DNA of 20,147 nucleotides from an uncultured Sulfurovum sp. (GTDB lineage Bacteria; Campylobacterota; Campylobacteria; Campylobacterales; Sulfurovaceae): assembly GCA_947311605.1 (NCBI GenBank), contig CAMZLC010000163.1, positions 1 through 20,147 of the forward strand. The letters are read 5' to 3'. Shown here piece by piece: positions 1-6,183 of this stretch (position 1 is its first letter; the number at the start of each line of letters is the position of its first letter). A program made the position numbers and the translations under genes. Below the pieces are notes generated by a model. It saw only the letters and a program-made list of their open reading frames with translations. It searched no databases and was not told where the DNA came from.

Positions 1-68
1 GCCGTTTATTTGCAGAAAAAATATTTTACAGGTTATGAGCAAGTATGGCACAATCCGTACCTGTAACT

Positions 69-91
69 AGTTGGAATTATGGAGTCCAACT
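69..91 (-). terminator. Hairpin just after the small exported-protein ORF (possible terminator)
   Basis: Perfect 7-bp arms AGTTGGA (69-75) and TCCAACT (85-91) are separated by 9 bases. The hairpin begins 8 bases beyond the stop of the minus-strand ORF that ends at 100. On the minus strand no T-run follows it, so intrinsic termination is only a guess. A role in mRNA 3'-end stability is equally possible. Confidence 0.3.
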
Positions 92-99
92 GAATTTTG

Positions 100-342
100 T
101 TATAATAGCAATATTTCATTGACAATTGAAGTAATGGGATCGTAATCTATTAATATATTGATGAGATCTCCAACCTCGCCGTAGCCAAGGATTTCAAATG
201 ATGGGTCGCTAGGATTAGGGTGGATTTTCCCGGAAGTATTTGTGATTTCACCGGTATATTTAATAATAGTTGCTTCGGAGTGTCCGGCAAAGTTGGTAAT
301 TAAAATAAGAGTCCCAAAAATGGTCAAGATAAAAGTTTTCAT
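100..342 (-). CDS. Small exported protein, possibly a truncated or frameshifted gene
   Basis: This 80-residue ORF has a convincing start: AGAGGA lies 6 bases before the ATG on the minus strand. The N-terminus is a typical signal peptide, with MKTF, a hydrophobic stretch of about 14 residues and a likely cleavage after HSEA (about residue 24). The mature part contains YTGEITNTSG and a GYGEVGDLINILIDYDP segment. That resembles the beginning of the beta-sandwich exported proteins that often carry C-terminal PEP-CTERM sorting signals (VGD-x-[IV]-x-[FI]-x-YDP pattern). Such proteins are normally around 180-250 residues, so this one looks cut short after the first strands. Another frame stays open from the stop region down to about position 33 and would read YYNKIQLDSII, so one frameshift could have split a longer gene. 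No sorting signal is visible. The gene diverges from the polysaccharide operon. Its function is unknown. Confidence 0.5.
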   Translation of the reverse strand: MKTFILTIFGTLILITNFAGHSEATIIKYTGEITNTSGKIHPNPSDPSFEILGYGEVGDLINILIDYDPITSIVNEILLL

Positions 343-545
343 TTAATATCCTCTGATGATTTTGTGAAACAAAACCTTGTAATATCCTGTCCTTCTTACT
401 TTTGCAGGGACAATGAGATCGCAATATATTTAATATTTTTCAATTCTATCAATGAAGAAGAAATAGATAGTCTGAAAAATGAATGAAACTATAATTTTTA
501 TAATTAATATTAAATATATTAAACCATGATCTGGATAAAACGGCT

Positions 546-563
546 ATAGGTATATGTACCTAT
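546..563. promoter_or_regulatory. AT-rich dyad followed by a T-run (operator or weak terminator)
   Basis: ATAGGTA (546-552), TATG, TACCTAT (557-563) is a perfect 7-bp inverted repeat with a 4-base centre. On the plus strand the right arm runs straight into more T residues. The symmetry would suit a dimeric regulator upstream of the polysaccharide operon. Hairpin plus T-run could also act as a weak terminator. No regulator gene is present to link to it. Confidence 0.3.
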
Positions 564-640
564 TTTTAGCTAAGAATACAGATTTTCTTTTCCTGTTATG
601 ACGAAACGTATTATTAAGGGTGTGTGAGTATAAGTGAAGG

Positions 641-807
641 TTGTCAATTGTGATGGATTCGTAAAAACTCAAAATTTCATTTATTCTGTCATTCTCGCGG
701 AGGCGAGAATCTTGTAATTTCAACGCGTTCTGGATCGAAGTCCGCGCTTGTCTCCCGCCTTCCGCGGGAATGACAGAGCTGGGATCTTTTTACGAATTTG
801 TCAATTG
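641..807. mobile_element. MITE-like element made of two inverted REP-type hairpins with terminal inverted repeats
   Basis: Perfect 11-bp terminal inverted repeats ATTCGTAAAAA (657-667) and TTTTTACGAAT (787-797) enclose a 141-base element. Inside are two palindromic units in inverted orientation. CTGTCATTCTCGCGGA (686-701) pairs with TCCGCGGGAATGACAG (761-776) with one mismatch. Each unit can also fold alone: ATTCTCGC/GCGAGAAT (691-710) and TCCCGC/GCGGGA (753-769). A 10-base direct repeat TTGTCAATTG flanks the element (641-650 and 798-807), touching the right terminus and lying 6 bases outside the left one. It may be a target duplication. GTCATTCCCGCGGA-type repeats are scattered through many proteobacterial genomes, usually as REP/MITE sequences. 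No transposase is encoded, so mobility would depend on one elsewhere. Confidence 0.7.
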
Positions 808-944
808 TTATTAGTCCGATGTTTGATCATGTGTGGCAAGATTAGACTGACGTAATAGAGTATTAGCAAGTAATAGTGATATTAAAATACCAACGTTTTG
901 ATGGTATATTTCGTAGTCTTGCTTCCAATGAGGTGTAGTGACTT

Positions 945-1970
945 ATGTTAGAGTTAATATTAAATATTGTCTCTGAATTGCAAAGGACGAGGGTGCTCCC
1001 TGATGGAAATTATGCACATAATTTTTGGGAACAACCTGCTTCTTATATTTGTCATATTTCCCTAGGTGATGGATATTTTATAAAAAAGTGCAAGAATAGA
1101 GATGGCATTACACAGAATGAGGATGCAGATATTAGAGCCCAGTTTGAGCAAGAGTATGAAGCTCTCAAAGATATTTATCCTCTTTTTGCAGAACATGATG
1201 AGTTCGGAACCCCTGAATTGGTGTATGCTGATCCAGAACAGTTAATCTTAATAACTAAAGAGCTTAAAGGGCAATCTTTTGAAGGGTTGTGCAATCAGTA
1301 TGCTTGTCGTGTAGGTCGAAAAGAAAACAATGCGGTTTTAGCATGTCGAAATGCTGGGAAATTTCTCAAAATTCTTCATTCTCATAATCAGGCAGAATTG
1401 AGGCCTGAGGATGTACGTGAACTGGTACATTATATAAAAAAAAGAATACCTCCTCAATTTTTCTCAAGAGTTGAGGTTCAATTGATTCACAACAGTTTGG
1501 CAACCCTGCAAGATAAAGTGATTAGTGATATTGGGGGATACAATAAATGTTCGGTTCATCATGACTTAAATCCCACTAATATTTTGGTTGATGGCGAGAG
1601 AATTAATGTACTTGATTTTGCTGATTACCAAATGGATAGCCCTTTGCAGGATATAGTCTATTTCCCTCTTATGTTGGGTGGTCAACTTGGTAGTCGTATA
1701 AAGTATCGGAAACGACTGAAAGATACGTTGCTTAATGCTTTTGAAGCTGGATATATGGGCGATTATGGTCAAGATATGGATATTGGTGTCAACGCGCTGT
1801 ATTCACTCTATTTATTGAAGAATTTAGCTATATTTTCCAGAACTTTTGAAGACATGAAAAGAAGAGCTATCGGTAACTTTTCCCTGGGTTTGATGAAAAT
1901 GAGATTAATTCTTGAGCTTGATCGAAGAAAAGTGAAGGAGCAAATCATAAAGATTGTTTCCGTTTGGTAA
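945..1970 (+). CDS. APH-family (kinase-fold) phosphotransferase in a polysaccharide operon
   Basis: This 341-residue cytoplasmic protein has the hallmarks of the aminoglycoside/choline phosphotransferase-like kinase fold. The catalytic loop reads H205-H206-D207-L-N-P-T-N212 (HxDxxxxN; D207 the likely base, N212 a metal ligand). It is followed by V-L-D224-F-A-D, where D224 would bind magnesium, as in the DFG position. The N-terminal lobe includes GDGYFIKKCK near residues 40-50, a candidate ATP-lysine region, and an EQEYEAL helix. The C-terminal half is helical. The ATG at 945 follows TGAGG by 11 bases. It is the first gene of the plus-strand run, and the next gene's ATG lies 14 bases after its stop. 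Members of this superfamily phosphorylate small hydroxyl compounds including sugars. Within a glycan locus, phosphorylation of a sugar or a glycan substituent is the natural inference, but the substrate cannot be read from sequence. Antibiotic resistance is unlikely given the context. Confidence 0.8.
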   Translation: MLELILNIVSELQRTRVLPDGNYAHNFWEQPASYICHISLGDGYFIKKCKNRDGITQNEDADIRAQFEQEYEALKDIYPLFAEHDEFGTPELVYADPEQLILITKELKGQSFEGLCNQYACRVGRKENNAVLACRNAGKFLKILHSHNQAELRPEDVRELVHYIKKRIPPQFFSRVEVQLIHNSLATLQDKVISDIGGYNKCSVHHDLNPTNILVDGERINVLDFADYQMDSPLQDIVYFPLMLGGQLGSRIKYRKRLKDTLLNAFEAGYMGDYGQDMDIGVNALYSLYLLKNLAIFSRTFEDMKRRAIGNFSLGLMKMRLILELDRRKVKEQIIKIVSVW

Positions 1971-1984
1971 GGTTTCTAATTGGT

Positions 1985-2506
1985 ATGTTCGATATTATTG
2001 CTTCAGATTTAAAAAGATTCAATGTTAACGGCAGCAGTGGAATCCGATCACTGATACGAGGAAGTTTTTCGCAAGGCTTTCAAGCAATATTGGTGTACAG
2101 GTTTTTTAACTGGCTTCACAGATCTGGTTTTCCCGGGCAACCGGTACGTTTTTTTATAGAACGATTTATTGAAATAACAACAGGTATTTCTATACCAGCA
2201 GAATGCACCATAGGGAAAGGGTTTAGAATTCATCACTTTGGTGGAGTTATCTTTCATCCTTCTACAAAGATTGGTGACAATTGTACCATTTACCAGGAAG
2301 TCACTCTCGGAGACAAGGGTGGTTATGGCGGTGCTCCTGTTATTGGTGACAATGTAACCATTGGAGCTGGCGCCAAAATACTAGGAGGAATAACGATTGG
2401 TAATAATAGTAAGATAGGTGCACTTACATTGGTTAGTAAAAATGTACCGGAATACTCAAAAGTTTACTGTGTTAAACCTGTGGTAACTACAGAAATCAAG
2501 GAGTAG
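1985..2506 (+). CDS. CysE-like hexapeptide-repeat O-acetyltransferase
   Basis: This is a left-handed beta-helix acyltransferase of the serine O-acetyltransferase (CysE/SAT) type. About 75 N-terminal helical residues are followed by hexapeptide repeats: IPAECTIGKGFRIHH, VIFHPSTKIGDNCTIY, VTLGDKGGYGG, VIGDNVTIGAGAKILG and ITIGNNSKIGA. H84 in IHHFGG aligns with the catalytic histidine region of CysE. At 173 residues it is much shorter than housekeeping CysE (about 270), which fits the short SAT-like proteins common in polysaccharide loci. Those are thought to acetylate a sugar hydroxyl rather than free serine. I prefer the ATG at 1985. A TTG at 1964 in the same frame would add seven residues and overlap the upstream stop. 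Its C-terminus lies against the next gene, whose ribosome binding site AAGGAG (2498-2503) sits inside this gene's final codons. Serine acetylation for cysteine synthesis cannot be excluded. Confidence 0.83.
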   Translation: MFDIIASDLKRFNVNGSSGIRSLIRGSFSQGFQAILVYRFFNWLHRSGFPGQPVRFFIERFIEITTGISIPAECTIGKGFRIHHFGGVIFHPSTKIGDNCTIYQEVTLGDKGGYGGAPVIGDNVTIGAGAKILGGITIGNNSKIGALTLVSKNVPEYSKVYCVKPVVTTEIKE

Positions 2507-2508
2507 TG

Positions 2509-3660
2509 ATGAGACAGGTACGTATAATGGAACTTCGAGGTACTTATAAGGGAGGAGGAGGGCCGGATAAAACCATACTTCTTTCAGCTGCAAAACATGA
2601 CAGGGAGCGATTTTTTGTTTTAGTTACATACCTTCGTGATCCTGGTGATGATAAGTTCCAGATCGGTGAGATGGCAAAAAAATATGGTGTCCCACATTAT
2701 ATTGAAGTGCTAGATCGTAAAATGCTTGATTTAAGATGTCTGTTTGAACTTAACAGTTTGATCAAAAAATATAGATTAGAAATTATCCATGTTCATGATC
2801 AAAAAACGACTTTAATGGGTTTTTTATTAAAGGTTTTAAATCCCAAAGTTAAAGTAATGAACACTGCGCATGGCTGGATTGTTAACTCCAAGGTTGACAG
2901 TCTGAAACAGAAAATCCAATATGCTATGCTGAAAACATTTCCTTTACATATTGCTGTATCGAAAGCCACTGAAAAATTGATGCTAACTGTAGGCTTTCGT
3001 TCTCAAACAATTAGAGTTTTGTATAATGCCATTGACTGCAATATCTGGAGAAATGAATATGGAAATGGAGTGAAAATAAAAAATGAATTTCACATTTCGA
3101 AAGATGCTTTTGTCATAGGAACCATTGGAAGGATAAGCGCGGAAAAAGATTTACCAACATTTTTAAAGGTTGCACAAAATATTCTCAAGTCATATCCAAC
3201 AACAAAATTTTTGATAGTTGGTGATGGTAAGACAAAGGAAATTGTTGGTGAATTAAAAGCTCTTGCTCACTCTATGGAAATTGATCATGCGATTATTTTT
3301 ACCGGTCATCGGACAGATTTGTTGGATATTTATAGTGCACTGGATCTGTTTCTTATGACATCTTTAACAGAAGGATTGCCAAATACTGTTTTAGAATCTA
3401 TGGCAATGGGTGTCCCCGTTGTGTCGACTGCTGTTGGCGGAGTTCCTGAACTGATAACAGAAGGGGAAACTGGAATACTCTGTGAAGTCGGCAATTGGAA
3501 GCAGATATCTCAAGCACTGCTAAACATTATGGAAAGTCAGGAATTGCAAGATTCTTTTAGTCATGCCGGTAGGATCGATGTTGTAGACAGGTTCTCTTTT
3601 TCCAATAGACTCGTGAAAATAGAAAAAATATATTGTGACATAGCTGGTGCAGACCGATAA
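2509..3660 (+). CDS. GT4-family glycosyltransferase
   Basis: This is a 383-residue GT-B fold glycosyltransferase. The N-terminal domain has a glycine-rich acceptor-side loop (G15-G18 in TYKGGGGPDK), an HVHD strand (IIHVHDQKTT) and NTAHGW. The C-terminal nucleotide-sugar domain shows GTIGRISAEKD, LIVGDG, FTGHRTDLLDIYSALDLFLMTS and the retaining GT4 signature E288-GLPNTVL-E296 (Ex7E), followed by GVPVVSTAVGGVPELI. It would transfer a sugar from an activated donor to a lipid-linked glycan at the cytoplasmic face. Donor and acceptor are not predictable. The ATG at 2509 is chosen over the GTG at 2506 because AAGGAG lies 5 bases before it. It begins directly after the preceding stop, and its own stop TAA shares its last base with the ATG of the ligase/polymerase gene, so translation is probably coupled. 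Confidence 0.92.
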   Translation: MRQVRIMELRGTYKGGGGPDKTILLSAAKHDRERFFVLVTYLRDPGDDKFQIGEMAKKYGVPHYIEVLDRKMLDLRCLFELNSLIKKYRLEIIHVHDQKTTLMGFLLKVLNPKVKVMNTAHGWIVNSKVDSLKQKIQYAMLKTFPLHIAVSKATEKLMLTVGFRSQTIRVLYNAIDCNIWRNEYGNGVKIKNEFHISKDAFVIGTIGRISAEKDLPTFLKVAQNILKSYPTTKFLIVGDGKTKEIVGELKALAHSMEIDHAIIFTGHRTDLLDIYSALDLFLMTSLTEGLPNTVLESMAMGVPVVSTAVGGVPELITEGETGILCEVGNWKQISQALLNIMESQELQDSFSHAGRIDVVDRFSFSNRLVKIEKIYCDIAGADR

Positions 3661-5063
3661 TGAGAGTACTGTTACTGAAATTTTTTTATCCTTGCCTCGC
3701 TTTATCGGCATTTATAAATCCGATGTTGGGAATATTTGCCTATGCCTTTATCTCAGTAATAAGGCCTGAATGCTTTACTTGGGGAGGCAGTAGTATTAAG
3801 CATGTATTTCCAATGACTCTTCTTTGCCTTGTTTTGTCTATAGTTTTTAAAAAACAGATTAATAAGGAGTTGTTCAAGTCAAGTTATATCATTTATTTTG
3901 TTTTCTTTTACTTCTTTCTTCTTCTTTCTACATATTTAAGTGATTACACGTATATATCTATGAGCCAAGAGCAGTTGTCTTTTCAGTTTGTAAATAATCT
4001 CCTTGTGATTTGTGTGTATTGTATGGCGTTATTTTGCATGCTGTCTGATGAGTCTTCGATCTCACGATTTGTCACTTTTATAGTTGGCTGTTTTCTATTC
4101 ATGGCTTTATGGGGGATTGAACAACGGACTCACGGGAATATGCTCGTTGAGGGGCTTTTCGGGAGTGCTATCGGAGATAGATGTGCCATTACTGGTATTT
4201 TTGTGCTCTATTTTCCATTGGCCATCTATTGCTTTGAGACTACATCGAAGACAAACATAATTCGTAAATATATAGGGTTAGGGGGAGGAGTTGCTTTTCC
4301 TGTGATGATATTTTTTACTGATTCACGAGCAGGGTTTTTGGGGTTTATGTTGACCCTTGTGCTTCTTGGTCTGAGTGCTAAAAGAAGATTTCGTACTGTT
4401 CTGCTACTTTTGTTTGTTGTCGCAATTGGGTTTCCATTATTACCTCAATCATATCGTGATAGATTAGGGACGATTATTCATAGTGAAGAGGGTGTTGGAG
4501 AAAGAGATCACTCGTCAGGCTCGCGTTTGCTGTTATGGCGAGTGGGGATGAAATTGTTTTTGGACAATCCAATACTGGGTGTGGGAAATTTAAATTTTCC
4601 CGAAGCTGCTTACGAGAAAAGTAGTTACTTCAGTGGAAAGGTTGATGATGAATTATTTCAATATACATTTCAGGAAAATTTTAAGCTTCAGTGTCACAAC
4701 ATGTTTGTCAATAGTCTTGCCGAGGGGGGCTTACTGGTAACAATCCCTTTTTATATGCTTATATTGCTACCCCTTTTGAAATCATGGCGTTTACGCCCGC
4801 CTGATAACACCGAAACGGAAACAATTGAAAGACTGTACAGTTTAAATAAATATCTAAGAGCCGGGTTGTTAGGGTATCTGGTAACTTGTGTGTTTGCGAA
4901 TATGCGCTTTATTGATTTTATGTATTGGAATCTGGCATTGTTATACATTGTATGTAACATGGTTGAAAGATATCGTCGTGAGGATCGAAGACTGGTTCAG
5001 GAAAGAAATATAGAAATAAAATCTGTAAAGAATAGAAATTTACAGACTGTTTTCAGTGGTTGA
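3660..5063 (+). CDS. O-antigen ligase/polymerase-family membrane protein (Wzy/WaaL type)
   Basis: This 467-residue polytopic protein has about 10-12 hydrophobic segments and resembles the O-antigen ligase superfamily. Expected marks are a D221-SRAG motif at a membrane edge, then a long periplasmic loop that contains NPILGVGN (303-310) and CHNMFVNSLAEGG, with H346 and E355. The N-terminal segment NPMLGIFAYAFISVIRPECFTWG recalls the ligases associated with exosortase-A loci, which begin with a similar NPxxGxxxW/Y...xP...TWG stretch. It would either polymerise repeat units or attach finished glycan to a lipid or protein, on the outer face of the inner membrane. Sequence cannot separate the two. 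The ATG shares one base with the preceding TAA, and the gene's last 8 bases overlap the GTG-started acyltransferase gene. The C-terminal tail from about residue 430 is basic and probably cytoplasmic. Confidence 0.87.
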   Translation: MRVLLLKFFYPCLALSAFINPMLGIFAYAFISVIRPECFTWGGSSIKHVFPMTLLCLVLSIVFKKQINKELFKSSYIIYFVFFYFFLLLSTYLSDYTYISMSQEQLSFQFVNNLLVICVYCMALFCMLSDESSISRFVTFIVGCFLFMALWGIEQRTHGNMLVEGLFGSAIGDRCAITGIFVLYFPLAIYCFETTSKTNIIRKYIGLGGGVAFPVMIFFTDSRAGFLGFMLTLVLLGLSAKRRFRTVLLLLFVVAIGFPLLPQSYRDRLGTIIHSEEGVGERDHSSGSRLLLWRVGMKLFLDNPILGVGNLNFPEAAYEKSSYFSGKVDDELFQYTFQENFKLQCHNMFVNSLAEGGLLVTIPFYMLILLPLLKSWRLRPPDNTETETIERLYSLNKYLRAGLLGYLVTCVFANMRFIDFMYWNLALLYIVCNMVERYRREDRRLVQERNIEIKSVKNRNLQTVFSG

Positions 5064-6159
5064 AGATAAATATTTTACTGCTCTTCGTGGCCTTGGTATT
5101 TTAGGTGTTCTTTGGATTCATGCTTCTGCTCCTATGATGCACATCGATTATTACAGCGCAGAATTTGTACAAATTCTGCTCATTGTTTTTAATCAGATCG
5201 CTAGATTTTGTGTACCCCTGTTTTTTTTCTTATCGGGATATCTGTATGGTGTAAAGTTTCGTACCAAAACATTTCATTATCTTCCATTTATAAAAAAACG
5301 ACTGAAAAAAATATTAACCCCCTATATCTTTTGGTCTGTATTTTATATTCTATTACGATTTTTAACGGGTGACATAGCTTACGAACAGTTTACGATTGCT
5401 GGTTTTATTTTCCTACTTATCACAGGGAGTGCATGGGGGCATTTGTACTTTGTAGTTGTTATCTTCCAATTTTATCTGCTGTTCCCTATTTTTATGGTTT
5501 CTTGCAGGTTTTTAATCAATTCACGCTTCAAACAACTGATACTTCTTATTTTAACTGCGATATGGTTTCTGGCTATATATTATAAAGTTCATTTGTCTAT
5601 AAATGGCTGGGAATGGGCCTTATTATTGAATAACTACTGGTTGTTTTGGTGGGCGCCATTTGTTTTCTGGGGAATGTTGGCAGGATTTGAAGATTGGAAG
5701 TTGGCTGCTCTTGGAGAGAAATGGCAGGTTTTGTTTGGTGTCACATGTTTGGTAACGTTACTGTTGATGAGTTATGAGATTCTTAGTGTCTATCAAAAAT
5801 CCTCCATTGAAGCTTCTATGATTGCGACTGGAAATATTGACGCCAGGGCTGGATTTTTGAGGCCACTTGCCGTTGTCTATGCATTTTGTTTAACAGGTCT
5901 TTTACTTAATCCTTTAGTACGTGCAAGATTAGAGAATGATTTGTTGCTTCAATTTGGTAAATATTCCTTCGGCATTTACTTAATTCATCCTTTTGTGAAT
6001 AAATGTCTGCTTTATCTGGTTAAGCTGTGCGCTGTGGATGTCGGACGAGATACATGGGTTTCCCTGTATATCTTGCTAGTTGGTGGCCTGGTTTCGCTAT
6101 TATTGGTTAGGGCATTTTCGGATGTGAAAGGAGTACGGAAATTGATTGGTTTTGCGTAA
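5056..6159 (+). CDS. Acyltransferase-3 family membrane protein (glycan O-acylation)
   Basis: This is a 367-residue integral membrane acyltransferase of the WecH/OafA (acyltransferase 3) type with about ten membrane segments. The N-terminus holds the family signature YFTALR11GLGILGVLWIH22, with arginine and catalytic histidine spaced R-x10-H. VPLFFFLSGYLYG follows in the next segment. The C-terminus carries the typical FGKYSFGIYLIHPFV motif. These proteins transfer acetyl or other acyl groups across the membrane onto surface glycans. The start must be the GTG at 5056: the signature begins within five codons of it and no ATG lies nearby. It overlaps the ligase/polymerase stop by 8 bases, which suggests coupled translation and co-regulation. 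Together with the CysE-like protein it gives the locus two distinct acylation activities, one cytoplasmic and one membrane-bound. Confidence 0.9.
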   Translation: MVEDKYFTALRGLGILGVLWIHASAPMMHIDYYSAEFVQILLIVFNQIARFCVPLFFFLSGYLYGVKFRTKTFHYLPFIKKRLKKILTPYIFWSVFYILLRFLTGDIAYEQFTIAGFIFLLITGSAWGHLYFVVVIFQFYLLFPIFMVSCRFLINSRFKQLILLILTAIWFLAIYYKVHLSINGWEWALLLNNYWLFWWAPFVFWGMLAGFEDWKLAALGEKWQVLFGVTCLVTLLLMSYEILSVYQKSSIEASMIATGNIDARAGFLRPLAVVYAFCLTGLLLNPLVRARLENDLLLQFGKYSFGIYLIHPFVNKCLLYLVKLCAVDVGRDTWVSLYILLVGGLVSLLLVRAFSDVKGVRKLIGFA

Positions 6160-6183
6160 TAAAATTGGATGAAGGATAGAGCA

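Larger units (their letters stand above)
343..944. other. Intergenic region between the divergent exported-protein ORF and the polysaccharide operon
   Basis: This 602-base stretch has no convincing coding capacity. It should hold the promoters of both divergent units, but I cannot assign a clear -35/-10 pair. The part from about 420 to 600 is very AT-rich and includes a short dyad. The part from about 641 to 807 is a MITE-like/REP-pair repeat element. Some 140 bases of unremarkable AT-rich sequence lie between that element and the first operon gene. Confidence 0.6.

Noticed and set aside
28..64. ACAGGT/ACCTGT inverted repeat
   Set aside because: Six-base arms with a 25-base spacer are expected by chance at this scale, and no T-run follows.
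1964..1984. TTG start for the CysE-like protein overlapping the kinase-like gene
   Set aside because: The ATG at 1985 is a normal start with a plausible upstream GG-rich site, and the extra seven residues add no family-typical sequence. The TTG cannot be fully excluded.
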